Source: Candidatus Latescibacterota bacterium (GTDB taxonomy: Bacteria > Krumholzibacteriota > Krumholzibacteriia > JACNKJ01). Taken from it: a stretch of DNA of 64,000 nt. Each line of letters begins with the position of its first letter. The first letter of the stretch is position 1. The notes under the pieces are model-generated. The model ran no database searches. It was not told the origin of the DNA and was given only the letters and a program-made list of their open reading frames with translations. Shown piece after piece: positions 48,438 through 58,553 of the stretch. Position numbers and translations under genes: made by a program. Where the stretch lies: contig JACKDC010000002.1 in assembly GCA_020633725.1 (NCBI GenBank), positions 124,001 through 188,000 on the forward strand, written 5' to 3'.

Positions 48438-51092
48438 TTGCAGGTACCCATCGAGCAGATCACCGAACTGGAGCGCCTGGAGGAGGTCGTGCCGCGCCGC
48501 GGACCTTCCCGCCGCGTGCGTCACCTGTTGCACCGCCTGCGCCTGGTCTGGACCGTCTTCTTCGGTCTCGCCACCCTGGCGCTGGCCGCGGGCGCGGTCC
48601 TGGGTCCCGCCGACCTGCGCTGGGAGCTCGGCGCTCTGGGCGGCCTCGCCGCGCTCATGCTGCTCTTCCTGATCCGCGAGGAGCGCGCCGCGCGCGCCAC
48701 CATGGCCCGCGAGCGCTACCTCTGGCTGCGCCTGCGCGATCTCAGCCAGATCTTTGAGGTCGTGCTGGGCGTGCGTTCCCACGACGACGTGCGCAGTCTC
48801 GCCGGCCTCGGCCTGCAGGAATCGATGCTGCTGCTGCGCAGCGAGTACGGCGCCCTGATCCTGCAGGACACCGAGGGCGACGATCACGTCACCGTCCTCG
48901 GCTACGCGGACCGCAACTACGATCACCGCCCCTGGCTGATCGAGGTGCAGAACATGCTGCGCGGGCTGGCCGTCAACGTGCCGGTCTTCGTGCCCAACGT
49001 CTCCGCCGATCCCCACTTCGGCAGCTCGGCGATGCTCGAGAAGGCCGGCATCGGCGCCCTGGCCGCCGTGCGCTTCGGCAACGGCAGCGAGGCCGGCGGC
49101 CTGATGGTCGTGGCCAATCCCCGTCCCAGCGAGTTCCGCTACGGCGACGACAAGACCTTCGAGCTGGCCGCGCGCGTGATGACGAGCATCCTTCGCCACG
49201 GCCGCAAGCTGGACGAGCTGTCGGAGGTCATCGCCGACCTCAAGCGCGAGGTCGACGAGCTGACCTACGCCAACCAGGCCAAGAGCGAGTTCGCCTCCGT
49301 CGCCAGCCACGAGCTCAAGACGCCGCTGACGGCGGTCAAGGCCTCGGTGGACACGCTGCTCGCCAACGTGCGCCGCGGCGACTACGAGGCCCTGGAGGAG
49401 TTCCTGCTGGTGATCCGCGAGGAGGCCGACCGCCTCATCGACATGACCGGCAAGATCCTCGAGATCTCCGCCCTGGACTACAGCAACCGCGTCATGGAGC
49501 GGCGGCCCGTGCGCCTGCGCCGCGTGGTGGACTCCTGCGCCCAGGCCCTCGAGGTGCACCTGCAGGAGAAGGACATGCACCTGCAGGTGGACGTCCCGCT
49601 CGACCTGCCGCCGGTCTTCGCCGACCCGGGCATGGTGCGCCAGGTGCTGATCAACCTGATCGGCAACGCGATCAAGTTCAGCACCAGCGGGCAGAGCGTC
49701 ACCGTGACCGCGCAGCGCGAGGGCGAGGGCGTCCAGGTGCGCGTGATCGACGAGGGCATCGGCATCCCCGAGGACGAGCAGCCGCACATCTTCGAGCGCT
49801 TCTTCCAGGGCAGCCACCAGGGCGACAACCACATCCAGAGCACGGGCCTCGGCCTGGCGATCGTCAAGGAGATCGTCGAGCAGCACCAGGGCCACGTGAG
49901 CGTGGAGAGCCGACCCGGCGCCGGCGCGACGTTCTGCTTCGACCTGCCCCTGGCCCGCGACAGCTTCGGGCTGGAGGGCACGCCGCTCGACTTCAAGCAG
50001 TCGGGCGAGGTGGAGGAGTTCCTGCGCCTGGCGCTGGACTGGATCAGCCACGTCTCGCGCGCCGACGGCGCCATGCTCTTCATCGGCGGTCCCGAGGAGC
50101 TGCAGCTCTACTGGTCCACGGAGGAGTGCGAGAACCTGCTGGAGGTCGCCAAGGTCGCCACGCGGGCCATGAGCGCGGGCTCGGGCATCCTGCTGGCCGG
50201 CGAGGGCACGAGCCTCGTGGCCGTGCCGCTCTACTTCCGCGACCAGGTGGCGGGCTGCTTCGTGGCGCGCCGCGAGTCGCCGCCCTTCCCGCTGGAGGAC
50301 CAGCTCCTGGTGGAGGGGATCGTCGACCGCATCAGCCGCGTGCTCGCCGAGGCGGCCGCACAGCGCGATCCCGGCCGCCAGCTGCGCCGGGCCATGCGCG
50401 CCGTGCGCGACCTGCTGCAGAACAGCCAGCGCCGCGTGCCGATGCGCGTGGACCCCAGCCTGCTGGCCTGGGAGCTGGCCGACCGCGCAGGCGCTGACCG
50501 CGAGCTGGCGCGGGACGTCCGCCTGGCGACGAACTTCCACGACGTCGCCATGGCGCAGATCGGCCTCGACATCGAGAAGCAGGAGCGCCCGCTGAGCGAC
50601 ACCGAGCAGGAGCGACTGCACGAGCATCCGCGGCAGGCGGCGAGGCTGCTCGAGGACATCCAGGCCATGGAGTCGGTGAGTCAGATCGTGCTGCACCACC
50701 ACGAGTGGTACGACGGCGCGGGCTATCCCGACGGTCTCGCCGGTTCGGCGATTCCGCTGGGCGCCCGCATCGTGGCGATCATCGACGCCTACTGCTCCAT
50801 GACCACCCCCCGCAAGTACAAGCCCGTGCACGAGCCGCTGGACGCCGCGCGCGAGCTGGTGCGCTGCTCGGGACGCCAGTTCGATCCGTCGCTGGTGCGG
50901 CTCTTCCTCGGCATCCTCGAGGGGCGCAGCTGGCTGGAGCCCGGCGAGTCCGAGGCGCTGCTGATCGAGCTGGAAACCGTGGCGGCCGAGCGCCTGGCGC
51001 GCAGCGGGGGAAATGGTCAGCCGGCGCCGACAGCGAGCGCTTCAGTCGCCACGGTACCTGCCGATAACGAGAGCGAGGAGGGGCTCGACTGA
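48438..51092 (+). CDS. Membrane histidine kinase fused to HD-GYP domain
   Basis: The 884-residue product starts at TTG 48438, with GAGG nine bases upstream. Order of parts: two membrane helices (about 36-58 and 64-80), a GAF-like domain (about 105-255), a short coiled coil, HisKA with phosphoacceptor His291 in SHELKTPLTAV, and HATPase (about 395-515; N-box LINLIGNAIKFS, G-box VIDEGIGIPEDE, GLGLAIVKEIVEQH). A second GAF-like region (about 525-660) and a C-terminal HD-GYP domain (about 685-850) follow. The last contains NFHDVAMAQIGLD and HHHEWYDGAGYPDGLAGSAIPLGARI. Histidine kinase and HD-GYP phosphodiesterase in one chain is uncommon and links phosphorelay to cyclic dinucleotide turnover. Confidence 0.92.
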   Translation: MQVPIEQITELERLEEVVPRRGPSRRVRHLLHRLRLVWTVFFGLATLALAAGAVLGPADLRWELGALGGLAALMLLFLIREERAARATMARERYLWLRLRDLSQIFEVVLGVRSHDDVRSLAGLGLQESMLLLRSEYGALILQDTEGDDHVTVLGYADRNYDHRPWLIEVQNMLRGLAVNVPVFVPNVSADPHFGSSAMLEKAGIGALAAVRFGNGSEAGGLMVVANPRPSEFRYGDDKTFELAARVMTSILRHGRKLDELSEVIADLKREVDELTYANQAKSEFASVASHELKTPLTAVKASVDTLLANVRRGDYEALEEFLLVIREEADRLIDMTGKILEISALDYSNRVMERRPVRLRRVVDSCAQALEVHLQEKDMHLQVDVPLDLPPVFADPGMVRQVLINLIGNAIKFSTSGQSVTVTAQREGEGVQVRVIDEGIGIPEDEQPHIFERFFQGSHQGDNHIQSTGLGLAIVKEIVEQHQGHVSVESRPGAGATFCFDLPLARDSFGLEGTPLDFKQSGEVEEFLRLALDWISHVSRADGAMLFIGGPEELQLYWSTEECENLLEVAKVATRAMSAGSGILLAGEGTSLVAVPLYFRDQVAGCFVARRESPPFPLEDQLLVEGIVDRISRVLAEAAAQRDPGRQLRRAMRAVRDLLQNSQRRVPMRVDPSLLAWELADRAGADRELARDVRLATNFHDVAMAQIGLDIEKQERPLSDTEQERLHEHPRQAARLLEDIQAMESVSQIVLHHHEWYDGAGYPDGLAGSAIPLGARIVAIIDAYCSMTTPRKYKPVHEPLDAARELVRCSGRQFDPSLVRLFLGILEGRSWLEPGESEALLIELETVAAERLARSGGNGQPAPTASASVATVPADNESEEGLD

Positions 51093-51141
51093 GCCCGGGA
51101 GCCCCGGCGAGGGGCGCCGCAGTCCATGGAAAGGAGCCACC

Positions 51142-51525
51142 GTGTTTCAGGGAAAAGTCCTGGTCGTCGATGACGAGGTTTACATCCTGCACATCCTGGA
51201 CTTCAGCCTGGGAGCCGAGGGATACGAGGTCGTGACGGCCGCCAACGGCGAACAGGCCCTGGATAAGGCCGTGAGCGAGAAGCCCGACCTGATCGTGATG
51301 GACGTCATGATGCCCAAGCTCGACGGCTACGAGACCTGCCGGCGGCTCAAGGAGATGCCGGAGACGAAGCACATCCCCGTGCTCCTGCTCACCGCCAAGG
51401 GCCGCGACGTGGATCGCAAGAAGGGCTTCGAAGTGGGTGCCGACGACTACATCACCAAGCCGTTCAGCCCCAACAAGCTGATCGGCCGTGTCCAGGAGAT
51501 CCTGGGCATCTCCACCGGACAGTAG
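51142..51525 (+). CDS. CheY-like single-domain response regulator
   Basis: The 127-residue product starts at GTG 51142, five bases after AAGGAG. It is one receiver domain: VLVVDDEVYILHIL (acidic pocket), DLIVMDVMMPKLDGYETCRRL with the phospho-acceptor Asp near residue 54, LLLTAKG (Thr) and ADDYITKPFSP (Lys). No output domain is present, so it must act through a partner, probably receiving phosphate from the upstream HD-GYP kinase. It is followed by a strong terminator, which closes the three-gene signalling operon. Confidence 0.95.
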   Translation: MFQGKVLVVDDEVYILHILDFSLGAEGYEVVTAANGEQALDKAVSEKPDLIVMDVMMPKLDGYETCRRLKEMPETKHIPVLLLTAKGRDVDRKKGFEVGADDYITKPFSPNKLIGRVQEILGISTGQ

Positions 51526-51551
51526 ATAACGCCGCGGCGCGCGCGCTTCCC

Positions 51552-51590
51552 GGCCGCCTTCCCCGCGGGGGAGGGCGGCCTTTCTTCGTT
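51552..51590 (+). terminator. Terminator of the signalling operon
   Basis: GGCCGCCTTCCCC pairs with GGGGAGGGCGGCC (51552-51580, one G-T pair, three-base loop), followed by TTTCTTCGTT. Confidence 0.85.
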
Positions 51591-51673
51591 GCGCCGGCCC
51601 CCGCCGGGGTGCAAGAAAGGGAAGGGCCGGCGCCCCCTCCCTGGCGGCCGGCGATCCCCAGGAGTGCCGTCCC

Positions 51674-53746
51674 GTGAGCGAATCCTCCGCGGGCGCGGCG
51701 CCGGACCGAGCCCCGCGCTTCGTGGACGTCGCCCTGCCCCTGCCCCTGCACCGCCGCTTCAGCTACTCGCTGCCCGAGGCCATGCCGCAGCCCCAGCCGG
51801 GGGCGCGGGTCCGCGTCCCCTTCGGGCCGGGGCAGGAGACGGGCTTCGTGCTGGGGCCGCTCACCCGGGCGCAGCTCGACCCGCCGCTGAGGGCCAACCC
51901 GGGCCGGGTGAAGGACGTCCTCGAGCTCCTCGACGACCCCTCCTGGCTGGGCCCCGACCTGCTCGCGCTCGCGCGCTGGCTCGCGGACTACTACGCCGCC
52001 AGCCTGGGCGAGGTGCTCCGCGCCATGCTGCCCATCAAGCCCATGAAGCGTCCGCGCCGCGCGCCCGCGCCGCCGGCGGTGGAGCCCGATTCGCCCCTGT
52101 CGATGACGGCCGAGCAGCGAGACGCGCTCGCGGCCACCTGCCGGGCCCTCGACGACCGCGTCTTCGCCAGCCAGCTCCTCCACGGCGTCACGGGCAGCGG
52201 CAAGACGGAGGTCTACCTGCAGGCCATCGCCCACTGCCTGGCGCAGGGTCGGCAGGCCATCGTGCTGGTGCCCGAGATCAGCCTCACGCCCCAGGCCGCC
52301 CGGCGCTTCCGCGCGCGGCTGGGGGACCGGGTGGGCATCTTCCACAGCGGGCTCAGCGCGGGGGAGCGCTTCCTCGTCTGGCAGGGCATCCGCGACGGGG
52401 AGATCCAGGTGGTGCTGGGCCCGCGCTCGGCCATCTTCGCGCCCTTTCCCCGCCTGGGCCTGGTCGTGATCGACGAGGAGCACGACGGCTCCTACAAGCA
52501 GACCGAGAAGCCGCGCTACCACGCCCGCAGCGTGGCCCTGGTGCGGGCGCGCGACGCCGGCGCCGTGGTGCTGCTGGGCAGCGCGACGCCGTCGCTGGAG
52601 AGCCTGCACAACGCGCGGCGGGGCAAGTACCGGCTGCTCGAGCTGCGCGAGCGCGTGGGCGGCGGGCAGCGGCCGCCGCTGGAGGTCGTCCCGCTGGCGG
52701 AGGGCGAGGACCTGCTGGCCCCGGCGCTGACCGAGGCCCTCGAGGGCTGCGCCGAGCGCGGCGAGAAGGCCATGCTCCTGCTCAACCGCCGCGGACACAG
52801 CCGCCTGCGCCTCTGCCGCGACTGCGGCGAGACGCGCCGCTGCACGCGCTGCGAGATCCCCCTCGTCTACCACTCGCGGCGCGAGCGGCTGATCTGCCAC
52901 TACTGCGGTCAGGAGCGGCGGCCGGAGCCCGTCTGCGAGGCCTGCGGCGGCCGGCGCTGGGTGCTGCTCGGGGCGGGCACGCAGCAGCTCGAGCTCGAAC
53001 TGGAGCTGCGCTTCCCGGGCCTGCCGATCCACCGCATGGATCTCGACAGCACCCGCCGGCGCGGCGCCCACGGGGACATCCTCGCGCGCTTCGCCGAGCC
53101 GGGGCCGGCCCTGCTGCTGGGGACGCAGATGATCGCCAAGGGCCACCACTTCCCCGAGGTCACCGTCGTGGGGGTGCTCGGGGCCGATCTGGGGCTCTTC
53201 CTGCCCGACTTCCGCGCGGCCGAGCGGAGCTGGCAGCTGCTCGAGCAGGTGGCCGGGCGCAGCGGGCGGGGGGAGCGTCCCGGGCGCGTGCTGGTGCAGA
53301 CCTACTGCCCGGAGCACCCGGTGCTGCGGGCCCTGGCCACGGACACGCTGGACCAGCTGGTGGACCGGGAGCTCGCCGAGCGCCGGAGCCTGGGCTATCC
53401 GCCCTTTCAGCGGCTCGTCTCGCTGGTGGTCAGCGCCCCCGAGGAGGACCTGGCCCGCCGGGCCGCCCAGCGCCTGGTGGCCGCCTTCCAGGAGCGCTGG
53501 CCGGAGAGCACCGAGCCCAAGCGCCGGGGGCCTGGGCCCGCTCGCGCGGTGGAGCTGCTGGGGCCGGTGGAGGGCTACCCGGCCAAGGTGAAGGAGCGCT
53601 ACCGGCAGCAGGTGCTCGTGAAGGGGCGTCTGGACGCCGAACAGAAGCTCGCATTCGCCGAGCTCTTCCCCGCGATCGCGCGCAAGCTGGGGCGCAGCGG
53701 GGCGCTGGCGCTGGACCTGGACGTCGATCCCGAAAGCCTGCTCTGA
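51674..53746 (+). CDS. priA: Primosomal protein N' (PriA helicase)
   Basis: The 690-residue product starts at GTG 51674, nine bases after AGGAG. The N-terminal 3' DNA-binding region (about 15-115) is followed by a superfamily 2 helicase core: Walker A GVTGSGKT (171-178), VLVPEISLTPQ, DEEH box in VIDEEHDGSYKQ, and LLGSATPSLES. The zinc-binding insert carries paired cysteines (CRDCGETRRCTRCEIP; CHYCGQERR; VCEACGG). LLGTQMIAKGHHFPEVTVVGVL and EQVAGRSGRGERPG are the late helicase motifs. PriA restarts stalled replication forks by reloading DnaB. No partner primosome gene is nearby. Confidence 0.97.
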   Translation: MSESSAGAAPDRAPRFVDVALPLPLHRRFSYSLPEAMPQPQPGARVRVPFGPGQETGFVLGPLTRAQLDPPLRANPGRVKDVLELLDDPSWLGPDLLALARWLADYYAASLGEVLRAMLPIKPMKRPRRAPAPPAVEPDSPLSMTAEQRDALAATCRALDDRVFASQLLHGVTGSGKTEVYLQAIAHCLAQGRQAIVLVPEISLTPQAARRFRARLGDRVGIFHSGLSAGERFLVWQGIRDGEIQVVLGPRSAIFAPFPRLGLVVIDEEHDGSYKQTEKPRYHARSVALVRARDAGAVVLLGSATPSLESLHNARRGKYRLLELRERVGGGQRPPLEVVPLAEGEDLLAPALTEALEGCAERGEKAMLLLNRRGHSRLRLCRDCGETRRCTRCEIPLVYHSRRERLICHYCGQERRPEPVCEACGGRRWVLLGAGTQQLELELELRFPGLPIHRMDLDSTRRRGAHGDILARFAEPGPALLLGTQMIAKGHHFPEVTVVGVLGADLGLFLPDFRAAERSWQLLEQVAGRSGRGERPGRVLVQTYCPEHPVLRALATDTLDQLVDRELAERRSLGYPPFQRLVSLVVSAPEEDLARRAAQRLVAAFQERWPESTEPKRRGPGPARAVELLGPVEGYPAKVKERYRQQVLVKGRLDAEQKLAFAELFPAIARKLGRSGALALDLDVDPESLL

Positions 53747-53788
53747 GCGCGGCGCGCGCCCCGGCGCAGGCCGCCGCCGGCCCCGGCC

Positions 53789-53817
53789 TTGACTTTCACC
53801 CTTGTGGCCGTTAGCTT
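53789..53817 (+). promoter_or_regulatory. Candidate promoter of the TPR lipoprotein gene
   Basis: TTGACT (53789-53794) and TAGCTT (53812-53817) are separated by 17 bases. The leader to ATG 53939 would be about 115 nt. Confidence 0.45.
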
Positions 53818-53938
53818 TGCGTCCGTCTGCCCCTCGACACATCATACCATCAGGTCGCTTTGCCGGATCCGGCCGTTCCCGAGGCCGCTGGCTTCGGTGC
53901 TCCCCGCTCCCTCTCGATCCAAGGAGGACGGTTCAGGG

Positions 53939-55450
53939 ATGAGACAGTATCACGTGCTCACGGTGGCCCTCCTGGGTCTGGTCGCGCTCGCCATCGGCTG
54001 CAACTCCATGCAGACCTCGAGCGCCATTCTGCGCTACCAGCAGGGTGAATTCGAGATGGCCGACTCCCTCTGCGGCGAGGCTCTGCGAGTCAACCCCGAA
54101 GACGGCGAGGCCTACTTCTACCGTGCGCTGAGCCAGTCGATGCTCCAGCACTACGACAAGGCCTACGAGAACTTCCGGAAGGCCGCCGAGCTCAAGCCCG
54201 ACCGTGCCGAGATGGCCCAGCAGAACATCGAGCACAACTTCTCCGAGGTCTACAACAACGGCGTGGACGCGGCGAAGCGGGACGAGACCGAGCTGGCCAT
54301 CGAGTACTTCACGACGGCCACGCAGGCCAACCCGGAGAATCCGCTGGGCTACATCAACCTGGCCCGCGCCTACTGGACCAAGGCCGACCGGCTCAAGGGC
54401 CTGGGCGCCAGCGACGACTTCTTCACCAGCGCCGAGAGCGCCCTGGAGAACTTCAGGCTGGGCCTGGCGCGCGAGAACGACGCGGAGAAGCGCCTGCAGG
54501 CCTCCAAGGAAATGACCACCGTGCTCGGCAACCTCTACATCGAGAGCGAAGAGGACAGCCGCGAGCAGTATCTCACGCAGTACCGCGACTTCACGTCCCA
54601 GATGGGCCAGCTCTACGGCCCGCACGAGGCCTTCGCCCGCGTGCTCTTCGACAAGGCCGAGGACATGCGCTCCATGAAGCGCAAGCCCGAGCTCTACAAG
54701 GACTACTACACCTACGCCGCCGAGGCCTACGCCAAGGCCGCGGACATCCGCCGGGATCTGGGCGAGACCGACGTCAACACGCCGCTCTTCGCGGGCATCG
54801 CCTACCTGAACGCCGAGGAGTTCGCGCCGGCCGCCAAGTACCTGAACATGGCCGTCGAGCTGGATCCGAACCTGGAGCAGGCCTGGTTCTACATGGAGTT
54901 CAGCTACTACAAGGCCGAGCAGTACGACGACGCGATCAAGGCCGGCCTGTTCATCGACCAGACCCTGGGCAGCACCGATCCCCAGGTCTTCCAGATCCTG
55001 TGGCAGAGCTACAAGGCCAAGGCCGTGGCGGCGGACAACGCGGGCGATCCGGCCGGGTTCGCCGAGAACAAGCGGCTCTACGAGGACGCCTACATCACCT
55101 ACGCCACCTACAAGGGCCTGGCCGACGTGACGCCGCCCGTGCTCCTCTCCAAGGCCGAGGAGAAGGAGAAGGACAAGATCGAGTCGGCGATCTACGAGAA
55201 GGACAACGTGGCGATCCTAGAGGCCAAGGTGCAGGGACGCTTCATCAAGGGCGTCATGCTGAACAAGGGCACGGCGACGATCGAGTACGTCGAGATGACC
55301 ATCGACCTGAAGGACGCCACCGGCGAGATCGTGGGCAGCACCTACACGGAGAAGGAGAACCTCCGGCCGGGCGTGCAGACCCGCTTCGAGGCGGCGATCA
55401 TCCAGGATGACGTCACCGACTTCGCGATCACCGACCTCGTGGTGGAGTAA
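53939..55450 (+). CDS. TPR lipoprotein with C-terminal FxLYD-like domain
   Basis: The 503-residue product has AAGGAGG upstream and a lipoprotein signal ending LVALAIGC (Cys21). Residues about 28-400 are tetratricopeptide repeats (LRYQQGEFEMADSLCGEALRVNPEDGEAYFYRAL; YNNGVDAAKRDETELAIEYFTTATQANPENP; YLNMAVELDPNLEQAWFYMEFSYYKAEQYDDAI). The last roughly 85 residues (GRFIKGVMLNKGTATIEYVEMTIDLKDATGEIV) resemble the FxLYD beta-sandwich. This is a lipid-anchored protein-interaction scaffold; the partner is unknown. It has its own promoter and lies upstream of rho, which has a separate promoter. Confidence 0.87.
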   Translation: MRQYHVLTVALLGLVALAIGCNSMQTSSAILRYQQGEFEMADSLCGEALRVNPEDGEAYFYRALSQSMLQHYDKAYENFRKAAELKPDRAEMAQQNIEHNFSEVYNNGVDAAKRDETELAIEYFTTATQANPENPLGYINLARAYWTKADRLKGLGASDDFFTSAESALENFRLGLARENDAEKRLQASKEMTTVLGNLYIESEEDSREQYLTQYRDFTSQMGQLYGPHEAFARVLFDKAEDMRSMKRKPELYKDYYTYAAEAYAKAADIRRDLGETDVNTPLFAGIAYLNAEEFAPAAKYLNMAVELDPNLEQAWFYMEFSYYKAEQYDDAIKAGLFIDQTLGSTDPQVFQILWQSYKAKAVAADNAGDPAGFAENKRLYEDAYITYATYKGLADVTPPVLLSKAEEKEKDKIESAIYEKDNVAILEAKVQGRFIKGVMLNKGTATIEYVEMTIDLKDATGEIVGSTYTEKENLRPGVQTRFEAAIIQDDVTDFAITDLVVE

Positions 55451-55586
55451 CCGGGAGCAGTTGGCCCGAATCTTGATTGGTGCCGGGCGGCGAGGCCGTC
55501 CGGCACCGCCCTCTCCCGACGCCTGCCGCAGCGCGGCGCCCAGCCCTGAACGTGAGATGGGGTCCGGCGCGGCCCGTCGCTTCGGC

Positions 55587-55615
55587 TTGACAGCGGCGCG
55601 GGGATTGGGTAACTT
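55587..55615 (+). promoter_or_regulatory. Promoter of rho (TTGACA-17-TAACTT)
   Basis: A perfect -35 TTGACA (55587-55592) and TAACTT (55610-55615) are separated by 17 bases. The leader of about 120 nt is rich in C and poor in G over 55645-55735, the kind of unstructured RNA that Rho binds, so autogenous control is plausible. Confidence 0.6.
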
Positions 55616-55745
55616 TAAGTCCTGAGACGCCCTTCAGGGCGCGACCCGGACGTCCCCGTCCCAGACCCCATCGCTTCCAGCGCCAAGTCTGACCGTCCGC
55701 GACACCACGCGGAGTCCCATTTTCCGATTGCCTGGAGTGAATCCT

Positions 55746-57164
<1,419 letters not shown>

Positions 57165-57215
57165 TTCCCATCGGAGCCACCTGCGCCCCGAGGAAAGGCA
57201 AGGAGGAACCCCGCG

Positions 57216-57440
57216 ATGAAGAAGGGCATTCACCCCGAGTACATGACCTGCACGGTGACCTGCCTCTGCGGCAACGTCATCGAGACCCGTGCGACGCAGC
57301 CGGAGATCAAGGTGGACATCTGCTCGAACTGCCACCCGTTCTACACCGGCAAGCAGAAGCTGGTGGACACGGCGGGTCGCGTGGAGCGCTTCCAGAAGCG
57401 CTTCAAGGACTACCGCAAGCAGCTCGACCAGCAGGGTTAG
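57216..57440 (+). CDS. rpmE: 50S ribosomal protein bL31
   Basis: The 74-residue product is a zinc-containing (C+) bL31: MKKGIHPEYMTCTVTCLCGN with Cys16 and Cys18, VDICSNCHPFYTGKQK with Cys36 and Cys39, then VDTAGRVERFQKRF. AAGGAGG lies before the ATG. It follows rho by 51 bases, so it may share the rho transcript, and is closed by a strong terminator. Confidence 0.97.
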   Translation: MKKGIHPEYMTCTVTCLCGNVIETRATQPEIKVDICSNCHPFYTGKQKLVDTAGRVERFQKRFKDYRKQLDQQG

Positions 57441-57451
57441 CGACGCTTCCG

Positions 57452-57482
57452 ACGGGCGCGCCCCACGGCGCGCCCGTTTTTC
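57452..57482 (+). terminator. Terminator after rpmE
   Basis: ACGGGCGCGCC (57452-57462) pairs perfectly with GGCGCGCCCGT (57467-57477) around CCAC, followed by a T-run to 57481. Confidence 0.9.
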
Positions 57483-57521
57483 TATAGCCCCCGGCGGCGG
57501 GGACCAGCCCGGCGGTACAGC

Positions 57522-58553
57522 ATGAGAGCCGAAGAAAGAGAAAGCTTCGCGGTCGGCGGCCAGGCGGTCATCGAGGGCGTGATGATGCGGGGACGGGACT
57601 TCGTGGCCTGCGCGGTGCGCACGAGCGAAGGCGAGATCGTCCTCAAGAAGGAGCCCTTCCGGAGCATCCTCAGCCGGCTGAAGCTGGCGAAGGTGCCCAT
57701 CGTTCGCGGGGCCATCGGTCTCGTGGAGACGATGATCCTCGGCATGCGCATCCTGTCCTACTCCGCCGAGGTGGCCATGCCGCCCGAAGAGCGCAAGGAC
57801 AAGGAGAAGGGCGAGGGCGGCGGCCTCAAGGCCAAGCTCGGCCTCGGCCTCACCCTGGTGCTGGCCTTCGTGCTGGGCCTGGGCATCTTCTTCTACCTGC
57901 CCCTGATCCTCACCGACCTGGTGCCGGGCACCGAGAGCGGACTCGCGTTCAACATCGTGGACGGCTTCTTCCGCCTCGTGATCTTCCTGGCCTACATCTG
58001 GGGCATCAGCCTCATGCCCGACATGCGCCGCGTCTTCGAGTACCACGGCGCCGAGCACAAGACGATCAACTGCTACGAGTCGGACATGCAGCTCACGCCC
58101 GTGAACATCAAGGCCTGCACACGCTTCCATCCCCGCTGCGGAACCAGCTTCCTGCTGCTGGTGATGGTGGTGTCGATCCTGGTCTTCATCCCGCTGGGGC
58201 GGCCGGAGAGCATCGGCGAGCGGCTGCTCCGCCTGGCCTTCGTGCCCGTGATCGGCGGCGTGTCCTACGAACTGATCAAGCTGAGCGCGCAGGAGCGCTT
58301 CTTCCGCTGGATGAAGCCCATCGTCATGCCCGGCCTCTGGCTGCAGCGCGTGACCACGCGCGAGCCCGATCTCGACCAGTGCGAGGTGGCGCTGCGCTCC
58401 CTGGCGGCCTGCCTGGAGCCCGAGGAGCTGGCCGCCCGCATCCCGATGGAAGAGCCGGACTTCTCGCCGCCGCCCATGCACTACGACGAGGACGCCATCG
58501 ACCCCGATCTGGAGGACGGGGAGGCCCCCCGCCGCGAGGTCAACGCCGAATGA
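57522..58553 (+). CDS. DUF1385 (YqhQ-like) membrane protein
   Basis: The 343-residue product begins MRAEERESFAVGGQAVIEGVMMRG, the hallmark opening of DUF1385, and continues with VPIVRGAIGLVETMILGMRIL, EYHGAEHKTINCYE and HPRCGTSFLLLVMVVSILVF. Four or so membrane helices are visible. The family is widely placed directly before rpmE/prfA/prmC in many bacteria, as here; its molecular role is unknown. Its stop overlaps the ATG of prfA (ATGA), so it is translationally coupled to the release factor gene. Confidence 0.93.
   Translation: MRAEERESFAVGGQAVIEGVMMRGRDFVACAVRTSEGEIVLKKEPFRSILSRLKLAKVPIVRGAIGLVETMILGMRILSYSAEVAMPPEERKDKEKGEGGGLKAKLGLGLTLVLAFVLGLGIFFYLPLILTDLVPGTESGLAFNIVDGFFRLVIFLAYIWGISLMPDMRRVFEYHGAEHKTINCYESDMQLTPVNIKACTRFHPRCGTSFLLLVMVVSILVFIPLGRPESIGERLLRLAFVPVIGGVSYELIKLSAQERFFRWMKPIVMPGLWLQRVTTREPDLDQCEVALRSLAACLEPEELAARIPMEEPDFSPPPMHYDEDAIDPDLEDGEAPRREVNAE

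Noticed and set aside
47031..50831. Antisense frame of 1266 codons opposite the signalling operon
   Set aside because: The sense strand encodes complete receiver, GGDEF, kinase and HD-GYP domains; the antisense product is compositionally biased and has no ribosome-binding site.
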